Positions 1 to 7,288 of a stretch of 64,000 nt of DNA are shown in pieces; the stretch's first letter is position 1, and every line of letters begins with the position of its first letter. This stretch comes from G964291335 sp964291335 (GTDB taxonomy: Bacteria; Chloroflexota; Dehalococcoidia; Lucifugimonadales; UBA3495): NCBI GenBank assembly GCA_964291335.2, contig OZ219748.1, forward strand, positions 1,922,001 to 1,986,000, written 5' to 3'. Position numbers and translations under genes: made by a program. Under the pieces are notes generated by a model that was not told the DNA's origin, did not search any database, and saw nothing but the letters and a program-made list of their open reading frames with translations.

Positions 1-1
1 G

Positions 2-466
2 GAAATTGCCCGGGAAGCCAGGGAGTTGGCCGAAAACCCGGCGGAAGAGTTGGCCGAACTGGTGGTTATATTGCAGCGAGAGGGCAAATCTTTTGCGGAA
101 GCCTATTCCCTGGCTACCGAAATAGCCCAGGATAAAGACCTTTGGCTGAGTACCCTGGTTGAAAAAGAACTGGGCATTAGCCCGGAGGCAACAACCAATC
201 CGATGAAAGATGCCCTGGTGATGGGCGCATCCTTCGTAGTTGCCGCCTTGGTTCCCATCCTGCCTTACCTGTTTCTTGCCGGCCGGCTGGCCATCGGGGT
301 ATCGGTGGCCAGCGCTCTGGTGGCCCTGTTTGCCTTGGGTATGGGCAAAGGTCGGCTGGTCAGAAAGTCCCCGGTCTTGCAGGGCCTGGAAATTCTGGGC
401 ATCGGCGCGGCCTCAGCGGCCGTCGGCTTCGTCCTGGGAGATTTGATTCCCAGAATGTTTACCTGA
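2..466 (+). CDS. VIT1/CCC1 family transporter, C-terminal part (5' end outside window)
   Basis: This is the C-terminal 154 residues of a probable VIT1/CCC1 (DUF125) membrane transporter, a family that moves iron or manganese out of the cytosol. The open frame runs through the left edge of the window, so the TTG at 26 is not a likely true start. After an amphipathic acidic segment come three hydrophobic segments, at about residues 72-90, 92-115 and 128-148. The order Asn-Pro-Met-Lys-Asp-Ala-Leu-Val before the first segment and the Leu-Pro-Tyr-Leu turn are typical of the family C-terminus. Substrate cannot be judged without the N-terminal half. Confidence 0.75.
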   Translation, partial: EIAREARELAENPAEELAELVVILQREGKSFAEAYSLATEIAQDKDLWLSTLVEKELGISPEATTNPMKDALVMGASFVVAALVPILPYLFLAGRLAIGVSVASALVALFALGMGKGRLVRKSPVLQGLEILGIGAASAAVGFVLGDLIPRMFT

Positions 467-564
467 CCTTGAGCCACGGCCAGCCTGGGTCAACCGGGGT
501 ACACCGCCAGCCATATTGCCGGCTGCCGTCGGTGATACGGGTCAGCTGCGCTGAACCCTTTAGC

Positions 565-1470
565 TTATCCAGGTAAACGGTTAAGGAAGGCCGCCACCGC
601 TGCCAGGAAATCTGCCGGGTTATCGCCGGCTACCAGGTGGCCGGCGGCGGGGATGGTTACCGTATCGCAGTGGGCGATAACCTGCTGCATCTGCCGCATG
701 GTAGCATCGGCGAAAATGTCGCTGCTGCCGCCGCGCACCACCAGCGTCGGACAGGCAATTTTGCCTACCGCTGCCCACAGCTGTTCCGGAGACCAGGTGG
801 GAGACTTATAGGCTGGAGTCCTGAGCAGCTTGTCGTATTTCCACGACCATTTGCCATCGGGTCGTTGGCGGATGCTGTACTTCAGGGCGCCCAGGGTCTG
901 CTCCCGGGAGCGTCCGGTATATTCCTGAACCCGGCGGGCAAACTCCTCAAAGGAATCCAGCTCGTCGGGCAATTCCCGGAAGTTCTGAATCCGGCTGCGA
1001 CCCCGGGGCTGCGCTACCGGACCCGTATCGACAATCACCAGAGAGCGAAGCCGGTCCGGGTTGCGTGAAGCCCAGACGTAGCTGTTGCGTCCGCCCATGG
1101 AATGGCCGATAAGGTGAAAGCGGTCAAGCCCCAGAGCGGCCACAAACCCGTCAATGTCCTGCTGGTGAGCCTCAATGGAATAGTCGCCATCGGGCGCCCA
1201 GTCGCTGTCGCCGTGGCCCCGCTGGTCCAGGGCAATAACGCGGTAATGTTCCGACAGAGGAAGGCTGATGAAGTCCCAGCTATGGGCTTGCTGCGAACCG
1301 CCGTGGAGCATAACAACCGGAGGGTTCTTTGGCTGCCCCCATTCCAGGTAATGAAAGGACATACCGTTAACTTCTACGGTCTTGTCCGTTGGTTCATTTT
1401 CCCGGGTGAATGGAACACCCTTTTGTCGCGCTGCTTCATAAAGCGAAAGCCCCAGGGAATGGGAAGCCAT
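565..1470 (-). CDS. alpha/beta-fold hydrolase
   Basis: A 301-residue alpha/beta hydrolase. The nucleophile elbow Gly-His-Ser-Met-Gly-Gly is clear, the oxyanion-hole region is His-Gly-Gly-Ser-Gln, and a late Ala-Gly-His supplies the catalytic His. The Asp-Gln-Arg-Gly-His-Gly-Asp-Ser motif is typical of the epoxide-hydrolase/esterase branch. I start at ATG 1470 rather than 1512: GGGAGG lies about 8 bases upstream, and a good promoter at 1516-1543 would begin transcription near 1509. It stands alone. The substrate is unknown and the class assignment is secure. Confidence 0.85.
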   Translation of the reverse strand: MASHSLGLSLYEAARQKGVPFTRENEPTDKTVEVNGMSFHYLEWGQPKNPPVVMLHGGSQQAHSWDFISLPLSEHYRVIALDQRGHGDSDWAPDGDYSIEAHQQDIDGFVAALGLDRFHLIGHSMGGRNSYVWASRNPDRLRSLVIVDTGPVAQPRGRSRIQNFRELPDELDSFEEFARRVQEYTGRSREQTLGALKYSIRQRPDGKWSWKYDKLLRTPAYKSPTWSPEQLWAAVGKIACPTLVVRGGSSDIFADATMRQMQQVIAHCDTVTIPAAGHLVAGDNPADFLAAVAAFLNRLPG

Positions 1471-1515
1471 AGCCGAATCCTCCCGGTTCTGGCAAATGAT
1501 AGACCATGTCAACCC

Positions 1516-1543
1516 ATAATAACCCCCGCAAGTCTCTTGTCAA
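1516..1543 (-). promoter_or_regulatory. sigma70-type promoter for the alpha/beta hydrolase
   Basis: On the minus strand, TTGACA (1543-1538), a 16-base spacer and TATTAT (1521-1516). The expected start near 1509 leaves a leader of about 40 bases before ATG 1470. Confidence 0.65.
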
Positions 1544-1763
1544 GAAGAGGCGGTCACAGGAGCCGGGCTTTTTCTGACGTTATTCGTAGTTGCCCTGGAA
1601 ACGGCAATGACTCCTTTAAGGGTAAAGTTCCTGCCGCCACGGATTCAGGGGCGCTGTGTGGCGGAGGCTTGCGGGTTAAGCCGCCCCGCCGACTGGCAGC
1701 CCCCGCCGTCGGCAGTATAACCCCCCAAGGTTTCGTGGGGCAGAGCTTCCGGCAGGGTTTAAC

Positions 1764-1787
1764 GCCCCCGGGTACTGACCCGGGGGC
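1764..1787 (-). terminator. GC-rich hairpin after the collagen-like gene
   Basis: A perfect 10-bp stem (GCCCCCGGGT / ACCCGGGGGC) with a 4-base loop, about 75 bases beyond the stop of the minus-strand collagen-like gene. No long T run follows, so termination is inferred from position and stem strength. Confidence 0.45.
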
Positions 1788-1862
1788 GCAGGGGTTGCCG
1801 TATTCCGGCGGCGTTGTATTGGCCGCCGCTGCCGCCGCGCCGCTGCTTAAGGGAAAAAGGGG

Positions 1863-2582
1863 TTAGCGGCGGGGCATCAGGAAGGGCATGGCAATGGCGA
1901 TAATGGCCGCAATTACTGCGATGACCAGGGCAATCCAGACCATTGCGCTGCCGCTGGCATTGGCGCCGGCGGACCCGGCGGCGCCCGATGGGCCCTGGGG
2001 CCCGGCTGGGCCTGGCGGCCCCTGGGCGCCCGCGGGGCCCTGGGGGCCGGCGGCGCCCGGATCGCCCTGGGGACCTACCGGCCCGCGGGCGCCGGTAGCG
2101 CCCATGGGGCCCTCCGGCCCCGGCTCTCCCTGGGGGCCCTGAGCGCCGGGTTCGCCCGGGTCGCCCTTATCCCCCTTGTCTCCCTTGTCGCCTTTTTCGC
2201 CCGGCTCCCCCGGGGCGGCCTCCATAGCCGGCGCCATGCCGGCCTGGGCGCTCAGGTTGAAGCCGGTTTCCACGCCGCCCATGGTCCACTGGGGGAAAGT
2301 CTGCTCGGCGTCCAGGCCCTGGACCCGGAAGCTGATTACCCCCCCGGAGCGGGCCACCTGGAGGGTATAGCCGCCGCCGCTGCGGGTCGTGGTCATGCCA
2401 ATCTGCTTATCCCCGTCCCAGGCGGTTACCGGGGTATTATCCGGGGCGGTCAGCCCGTTGAGGGTAGCCGTGCCGACAAACACGTGGGGCGGCTCGCTCT
2501 GCGCCATGACCACCGTCAGGGGCAGCGCCGCCAGCAGCGCCACGACAGCAAGCAGGGCCAGGATTCTACTGACTTTTGCCAC
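1863..2582 (-). CDS. secreted collagen-like membrane-anchored protein
   Basis: A 239-residue exported protein. Residues 1-28 form a signal peptide ending in Met-Ala-Gln. Residues 32-111 are a small domain centred on Val-Thr-Ala-Trp-Asp-Gly-Asp; the same domain occurs twice in the protein near 11.9-12.7 kb. From about 125 to 208 there are 28 uninterrupted Gly-X-Y triplets, beginning with charged GDK/GEK triplets that favour triple-helix registration. A transmembrane segment (about 215-236) and a Pro-Arg-Arg tail close the protein. The GTG start at 2582 has AGAGGAGG 7 bases upstream. A trimeric surface stalk is the likely structure; its ligand is unknown. Confidence 0.8.
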   Translation of the reverse strand: MAKVSRILALLAVVALLAALPLTVVMAQSEPPHVFVGTATLNGLTAPDNTPVTAWDGDKQIGMTTTRSGGGYTLQVARSGGVISFRVQGLDAEQTFPQWTMGGVETGFNLSAQAGMAPAMEAAPGEPGEKGDKGDKGDKGDPGEPGAQGPQGEPGPEGPMGATGARGPVGPQGDPGAAGPQGPAGAQGPPGPAGPQGPSGAAGSAGANASGSAMVWIALVIAVIAAIIAIAMPFLMPRR

Positions 2583-2613
2583 TATGGTTCCTCCTCTTTA
2601 CAGTGTAGGTATC

Positions 2614-2649
2614 AAGGGTCTTCGGGGCCGGCCGGCCCCGAAGACCCTT
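2614..2649. terminator. perfect 36-bp palindrome between two surface-protein genes
   Basis: A perfect inverted repeat with no loop (AAGGGTCTTC... each way), lying after the stop of the large gene and before the collagen-like gene, both minus strand. It lacks a strong T tract. It may terminate, attenuate or protect the 3' end of the upstream message. Confidence 0.55.
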
Positions 2650-2662
2650 CCGTTTTCCTGGC

Positions 2663-5600
2663 CTACCAGACTACCAGGTTCCAGCAGTTCCCGGCCACGC
2701 AGGTCAGGTTCCGCGTCTTCCCGTTGAGGATTACTTCCTGGGTGCTCTTAATCAGCATCCAGTAGCTTTCCCCGGTAATGAAGCTGTCCAGCGTGCTGGC
2801 TTCCACCGCCATCGGGTCATAGAAGCTCCAGCTCTTCAGGTCGTTGTTGAAGTTGAAGGCCCGCACGAAGTTGTCGCCCAGGTTCTCCACCGCTTCCATG
2901 GCTGGCGTTACGCTGCCCGTGGATACGCCGGAGGGGGTTACCGTGAACCCGGTGCTCGCGGTGGTGTTGCCCACCTTTACTTCCACCGTCTGAATGCCGA
3001 CGTCCAGCCCCGGCACCCGGATGGCGAACTCCATCATTCCCTGAGCGTCGGAGGTGGGCTTCGGCGAGGGGGTTACCTCCACCGCGCCGATCATTACCGA
3101 GCTGACCGGGGCAAAGGACTTGAAGCCCTCGCCGTTAATGGTTACCACCGTCCCCGGCGCGCCGCTGGTTTCGCTCAGGCTGATGGCCCCTTCCGGCACA
3201 TCGTGGGAGATGGAGGTTACCACCTTCACCCCCTGGTCGTCGTCGAACTCCACCTTAACCGTGTTGGTCGAGGGGATCGCCGCAGTGGTCGGTATGCGCA
3301 GCTGCACCTCGAACCGGCCGCTGGCATCGGGCACTGCGCTGACCGTGGTCTGCTTCCCCTGCCCCGCTTCGTAGCGCACGGTGATGTTGAAGCTGGAGCC
3401 TTCATCGTTCTTGCCGGGGAAGTTCATCCCCTGCACCGTGGCCAGGGTGCCTACCCGGCCCACCTGCGGGTCAATGGTTACGGTCCGCTCGTGAACCATC
3501 AGTTCCGCCGTGCCGGTTCGGCCCATGGAGTCGGTAATCCGCAGCGTCCGCATCCCTTCTGACGTCGTTACCTCCGCCAGGGGCATGTCAATCGAGGCCG
3601 ACCAGTTGCCGCCATTGTCCACGTTGACCGTTTCGCCGCCGTTGATCCGCGCCCAGTCCACCGCGCGACCGTTGATGGTAATCTTGGATACGCTTTCCCG
3701 CGAGGACAGCTCCGACCCGGGCGTGAAGCCTGACCCCACTACGCTGACCCGCTGGTTCGCCACTACCGTGCCCGGCGTTACATTTATGCGGGGGCCGGCT
3801 ACCGTGATGTTGGTCGAGGCGTTGGCGCTGCCTACGTGTACCCGCAGTTCCTGACTGCCGGGCTCCGCCCAGTCGGGGATGGTGATGCTGAAGCTCCCGT
3901 TCCCGGTGGCGTCCACCGAACCGGTGCAGGCCGGCGCATCCATGTTCCCGGGGTCCCCGGACGAGCTGCCATCGTTGTCGCAAATCGACTGCCGCGCCAG
4001 TTCCACGTTGCTTACCGCGCCAGCCGGGAAGTCCACCATCCGCACCAGAATCAGTTCCCCGGGCGACCCGTTGTCCGGCGTCGCCGTAATCGAGTCTTCC
4101 AGGATGAACTTTTCCGGCACGGTGACGTAGTTGTTCTGCCCGTCCACCGCGCTGATCCAGTTGCCCGTGGCCCCGCCTCTGAAGACCGGGTGGCTTATCT
4201 CTACATCTCTGCATATGCCAACGTCGTTGCTATCAATCAGCACCGTGCAGATGACATCTTCGTTGGCGTCCAGCATAGGCATATAGTCATCGTCATCGGC
4301 ATCGTAGTTCCTGTCGATGAATACCTTCAGGGTGGTTCCGTTCTTGAAGCCCTTGCCGGTTACATCGATGGTATCCCCCAGGTTCCCGTCCTCTTCGCTC
4401 AGGCTCAGTGTCCGGGCAATCATCACCTCCGGCGCCATTTCCCCTTCAATCTCGATTTCATCGTAGGGCCCGCCTTCGGTCGGGTTGCTGATCCCCGCCG
4501 AAGCCCGGAAGGTGATGGTAATCTTCGTGCCGGTCCGGATTACCTGCAGCCCGTCGGCGTCTCCGTCCAGATCCGCCAGCACCAGCGTGATTTCCTCATC
4601 GTCCACCGTTACCTGTTCCGGCACCGATACGCTCATCGGCGGGTTCTGGTTGTAGCCGCGCGTGCCCAAGTCACCGGGTATCGCTGTCATGCCGGTGGTG
4701 CCGGTATAGACCTTGGCCGCCTCGATGGTTATCGAGTTCGGGTCGATGTTCGACGGCACCTGGAAATCCACCAGGTCCAGCACGATGTCTGAATCCGGCG
4801 CGCCGGGAATGTAGTTCTGCCCGGCGGTCAGCGTTACCGTGTACCGGGTGTTCTTCCCCGGATCCATGCTGTCCGGCTTGAAGCTCAACCCGCTGGCCGT
4901 CCCAGTGCCGACCATCATGGCATCTCCCGGCACTACATACCGCACTGTCAGCCGCACCGTCGGGTGATCATCGGCTCCCGATTGATCCATCGCCTTTATG
5001 GACCAGTACTTCTCTTGCCCGGCCGTGGGAGTGCCCATGGTGGATAAGGTTAAGTAGGCCATGCCATCGTCGTTGGTTGGTATGCGGGTTTCTCCGCTAA
5101 TGGCAATGCTAGGATCCGTAGTCACCATAGCGTTGCCACCTCGATCAGTTGCCATATAACTTATAGTGCCGCCAGTTCCCTTGTTGAAGTACTGTGCCAC
5201 GTCAACCTTCTGCATTGACCCGGCAGCCGTGCTCAACGTTACCAGGGGCGCCAGTTCCTTCACTGTGGTCGGCGTCGCCGCCTCAAAGGTAACCTGAATC
5301 ACTACCCGCACATCACCGCTCTCCCGCAAGGGAACCCTGGCTACCACCACAGTACTCCCTTTGGCGTTAGGTTCCGCCACCAGCGTTACGCTTACATCAG
5401 TGGTCGTAACTATCCCACTGGTTGAAGCGGTCAGCTTCCCGTCATCAAATCTGGTGACCTGGACACGCCGCGCCGTAGAAGCGTTGCTCAACCCATTGGG
5501 AATGCTATCCGTTATGTCCACACGTTTCGTCTCGCCCGCTTTCATGGTTACCATCACATCGGGGCTCCCCTGCGGGGCCGGGCCAGCCTGGGCCAGCTCC

Positions 5601-5725
5601 TCCCCGACCGGGGCGTTGACCGCCGCCAGCGCTCCGCCGGGCAGGGCTAATGCCCCCACCACCGCGGCCATCGCCAGCGCTACCGCCACCACCAGGCCAA
5701 TTGCCGGTGTATAAACTCGTCCCAT
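2663..5725 (-). CDS. large secreted IPT/Ig-like repeat protein with Cys-Trp-Asn C-terminal domain
   Basis: About 1020 residues. An N-terminal hydrophobic segment ends in Gly-Gly-Ala-Leu-Ala-Ala, a signal peptidase site. The body is a series of beta-sandwich-like modules; at least four carry the IPT/TIG-type pattern of Gly-x-x-Gly-Thr-x-Val-Thr-Val-x-Gly-x-Gly-Phe. The last 70 residues form the domain shared by four proteins in this island (Gly-Asp-Asn-Phe-Val-Arg-Ala-Phe ... Phe-Tyr-Asp-Pro ... Asn-Cys-Trp-Asn-x-Val-Val-Trp at the very C-terminus). ATG 5725 has AAGGAG about 10 bases upstream; ATG 5758 is a possible longer start. It is a paralogue of the protein at 7289-9796. Surface or S-layer-associated adhesion is inference. 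Confidence 0.8.
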   Translation of the reverse strand: MGRVYTPAIGLVVAVALAMAAVVGALALPGGALAAVNAPVGEELAQAGPAPQGSPDVMVTMKAGETKRVDITDSIPNGLSNASTARRVQVTRFDDGKLTASTSGIVTTTDVSVTLVAEPNAKGSTVVVARVPLRESGDVRVVIQVTFEAATPTTVKELAPLVTLSTAAGSMQKVDVAQYFNKGTGGTISYMATDRGGNAMVTTDPSIAISGETRIPTNDDGMAYLTLSTMGTPTAGQEKYWSIKAMDQSGADDHPTVRLTVRYVVPGDAMMVGTGTASGLSFKPDSMDPGKNTRYTVTLTAGQNYIPGAPDSDIVLDLVDFQVPSNIDPNSITIEAAKVYTGTTGMTAIPGDLGTRGYNQNPPMSVSVPEQVTVDDEEITLVLADLDGDADGLQVIRTGTKITITFRASAGISNPTEGGPYDEIEIEGEMAPEVMIARTLSLSEEDGNLGDTIDVTGKGFKNGTTLKVFIDRNYDADDDDYMPMLDANEDVICTVLIDSNDVGICRDVEISHPVFRGGATGNWISAVDGQNNYVTVPEKFILEDSITATPDNGSPGELILVRMVDFPAGAVSNVELARQSICDNDGSSSGDPGNMDAPACTGSVDATGNGSFSITIPDWAEPGSQELRVHVGSANASTNITVAGPRINVTPGTVVANQRVSVVGSGFTPGSELSSRESVSKITINGRAVDWARINGGETVNVDNGGNWSASIDMPLAEVTTSEGMRTLRITDSMGRTGTAELMVHERTVTIDPQVGRVGTLATVQGMNFPGKNDEGSSFNITVRYEAGQGKQTTVSAVPDASGRFEVQLRIPTTAAIPSTNTVKVEFDDDQGVKVVTSISHDVPEGAISLSETSGAPGTVVTINGEGFKSFAPVSSVMIGAVEVTPSPKPTSDAQGMMEFAIRVPGLDVGIQTVEVKVGNTTASTGFTVTPSGVSTGSVTPAMEAVENLGDNFVRAFNFNNDLKSWSFYDPMAVEASTLDSFITGESYWMLIKSTQEVILNGKTRNLTCVAGNCWNLVVW

Positions 5726-5894
5726 AAAACCGCTCCTTTTTGTTTTGGATGTACCCATTTAACCAACCCTTGTGTTACCAGAGTGTTACCAGAATGAACC
5801 GGGTTTGGCCGGAAGGGGGAGTATTCAAGTGCCGGAGTTCATAAGAAGAAATCGCTCGCCCCGGCTACGGCTAAACCCGCCGCCACATTGCCAA

Positions 5895-6196
5895 TCAAGC
5901 CAAAACTACGAAAAGCAGCATCCGGATAGCGTCATGCATCTTATCCGGCCGGCTGTTGATGCTGGCTTCCAGTCGCTCGAACCGGGAGCTGGTATCTCTC
6001 TGGTTCTGCAATAGCACCGTATGCAACTGGTTGAACCGGCCGTTGATGGCCCGCATGTCTTCCCGCATTTCCTGTTGGCTCCCTTAACCGTGTCGTCCAG
6101 TCGCTGCTCTGCCACTGCCAGCCGGGTAATGGTCTCCTGCTGGCCCTTTTCCGGGGTATCCAGCCGGGGCGCAAGGTCATCGGTCAAGGTTGTCAT
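5895..6196 (-). pseudogene. decayed copy of the adjacent coiled-coil protein
   Basis: The frame opens with nearly the same start as the gene at 6271-6762 (Met-Thr-Thr-Leu-Thr-Asp-Asp-Leu-Ala), and the GGAGG-containing upstream sequence is similar. Near 6085 the homologous sequence moves to another frame: Met-Arg-Glu-Asp-Met-Arg-Ala-Ile-Asn-Gly-Arg-Phe and the following coiled-coil residues continue to a TGA at 5895-5897. As written, the original frame yields a Cys-rich nonsense tail ending at 5906. The copy has also lost most of the internal 14-residue repeats. A sequencing indel is an alternative to true decay. Confidence 0.65.
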
Positions 6197-6270
6197 TAGC
6201 GTTATGCCTCCAGAGTTTTGCCATTATCCCACCTCCAGGAGCCACTTCCCGGTTGTCGAGGCTGTCCGCT

Positions 6271-6762
6271 TCAGGAAAAGAAGGTTCCCACCCCTACAAT
6301 AACCAACCCTACAAACAAGGCCCCGCCGATGCCCAGTATGGTATGCCACAGCCGATCGAACCGTGCGTTGGTATCTCTCTGGTTCTGCAGCAGCGCCGTA
6401 TGCAGCTGGTCGAACCGGCCGTTGATGGCCCGCAGGTCTTCCCGCATTTCCCGTTGGCTCTCTTCCGTGCCAGCCATGCGCTGCTCTACCACTGCCAGCC
6501 GGGTGTTGGTTTCCTGCTGGCCCTTTTCCAGAGCGTCCAGCCGGGTGTTGGTTTCCTGTTGGCCCTTTTCCAGAGCGTCCAGCCGGGTGTTGGTTCCCCG
6601 CTGGCCTTCTTCCACGGTATCCAGGCGCCGTTCTACCGCCGCCAGCCGGGTAATGGTTTCCTGCTGGCCCTTTTCCAGGGTGTCCAGCCGGGTAATGGTT
6701 TCCTGCTGGCTTCTTTCCAGGATATCCAGCCGGTGCGCAAGGTCATCGGTCAAGGTTGTCAT
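6271..6762 (-). CDS. coiled-coil protein with 14-residue repeats and C-terminal membrane anchor
   Basis: A 163-residue protein, nearly all coiled coil, with repeats of the form Thr-Arg-Leu-Asp-x-Leu-Glu-Lys-Gly-Gln-Gln-Glu-Thr. The last 24 residues are a hydrophobic segment ending in Phe-Phe-Ser, so it is probably tail-anchored in the membrane with the coil in the cytoplasm. There is no N-terminal signal. ATG 6762 is preceded by GGAGG at 9 bases. The repeats are 42 bp at DNA level, so the coil can grow or shrink by recombination. A decayed copy lies immediately downstream. No enzymatic motif is visible; function unknown. Confidence 0.75.
   Translation of the reverse strand: MTTLTDDLAHRLDILERSQQETITRLDTLEKGQQETITRLAAVERRLDTVEEGQRGTNTRLDALEKGQQETNTRLDALEKGQQETNTRLAVVEQRMAGTEESQREMREDLRAINGRFDQLHTALLQNQRDTNARFDRLWHTILGIGGALFVGLVIVGVGTFFS
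6496..6730 (-). repeat. 42-bp tandem repeat inside the coiled-coil gene
   Basis: Repeat starts fall at 6496, 6538, 6580, 6643, 6685 and 6727. That is a strict 42-bp period apart from one 63-bp unit, equal to 14 and 21 residues. Copies differ by only a few bases. Confidence 0.8.
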
Positions 6763-7288
6763 TGGCTATGCCTCCAGAGTTGCCGGATAAAGGGGCCGGA
6801 ACAGCATCAGAAACTCAACAGGGTAATCTAAAGAACCCAACCTGAATTAGGGTTGCGCCCTCCCGGCGCAATACCGGGGCAGCGCAACCGATGGGCAATA
6901 CGGGGCAGATTGCCGGGGCTGCCCGCAGATACTACCATGGCTCATGGCTTAAAAGTTCAGTGCAGGCATTGTACCACCGCCGCCCTTGCCACTGCGCCCC
7001 CCGGTTGTCAGCGTCCTTCCCAGGCCGCCGTGGTCAGGGCAGGGGAAACCACTTTACCGGGGCAGCGCTGCCGCGGCGTTGCTGTCAAGGTTGACGCTGC
7101 CCGGTTTGAGATAGACGGGCCCGGACGGCTTCAGGCGCCGGGTATTCCCGACCCCGGGCTGGATACTCTGCGCTTCAGGAAAGGATGCCGGGAGCAGAAC
7201 GGGCGGGGCGTCCTTGATGATTACCCGGGGCCATTGGCCTATAATAGAGTTGACTTCGCGGTCAATCAGCCCGCTTAAGGACAATGGA
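6763..7288. other. intergenic region with an interrupted hairpin
   Basis: No convincing gene. At 6851-6889 an 8-bp stem (GGTTGCGC / GCGCAACC) encloses a 5-bp CCCGG/CCGGG stem. A TATAAT at 7240-7245 with TTGATG 20 bases upstream is a weak promoter candidate for the plus-strand gene that follows. Confidence 0.45.

Larger units (their letters stand above)
1471..1862. other. intergenic region
   Basis: No credible gene. It holds the hydrolase promoter near its left end and a GC-rich hairpin (1764-1787) near the end of the collagen-like gene. Confidence 0.6.
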
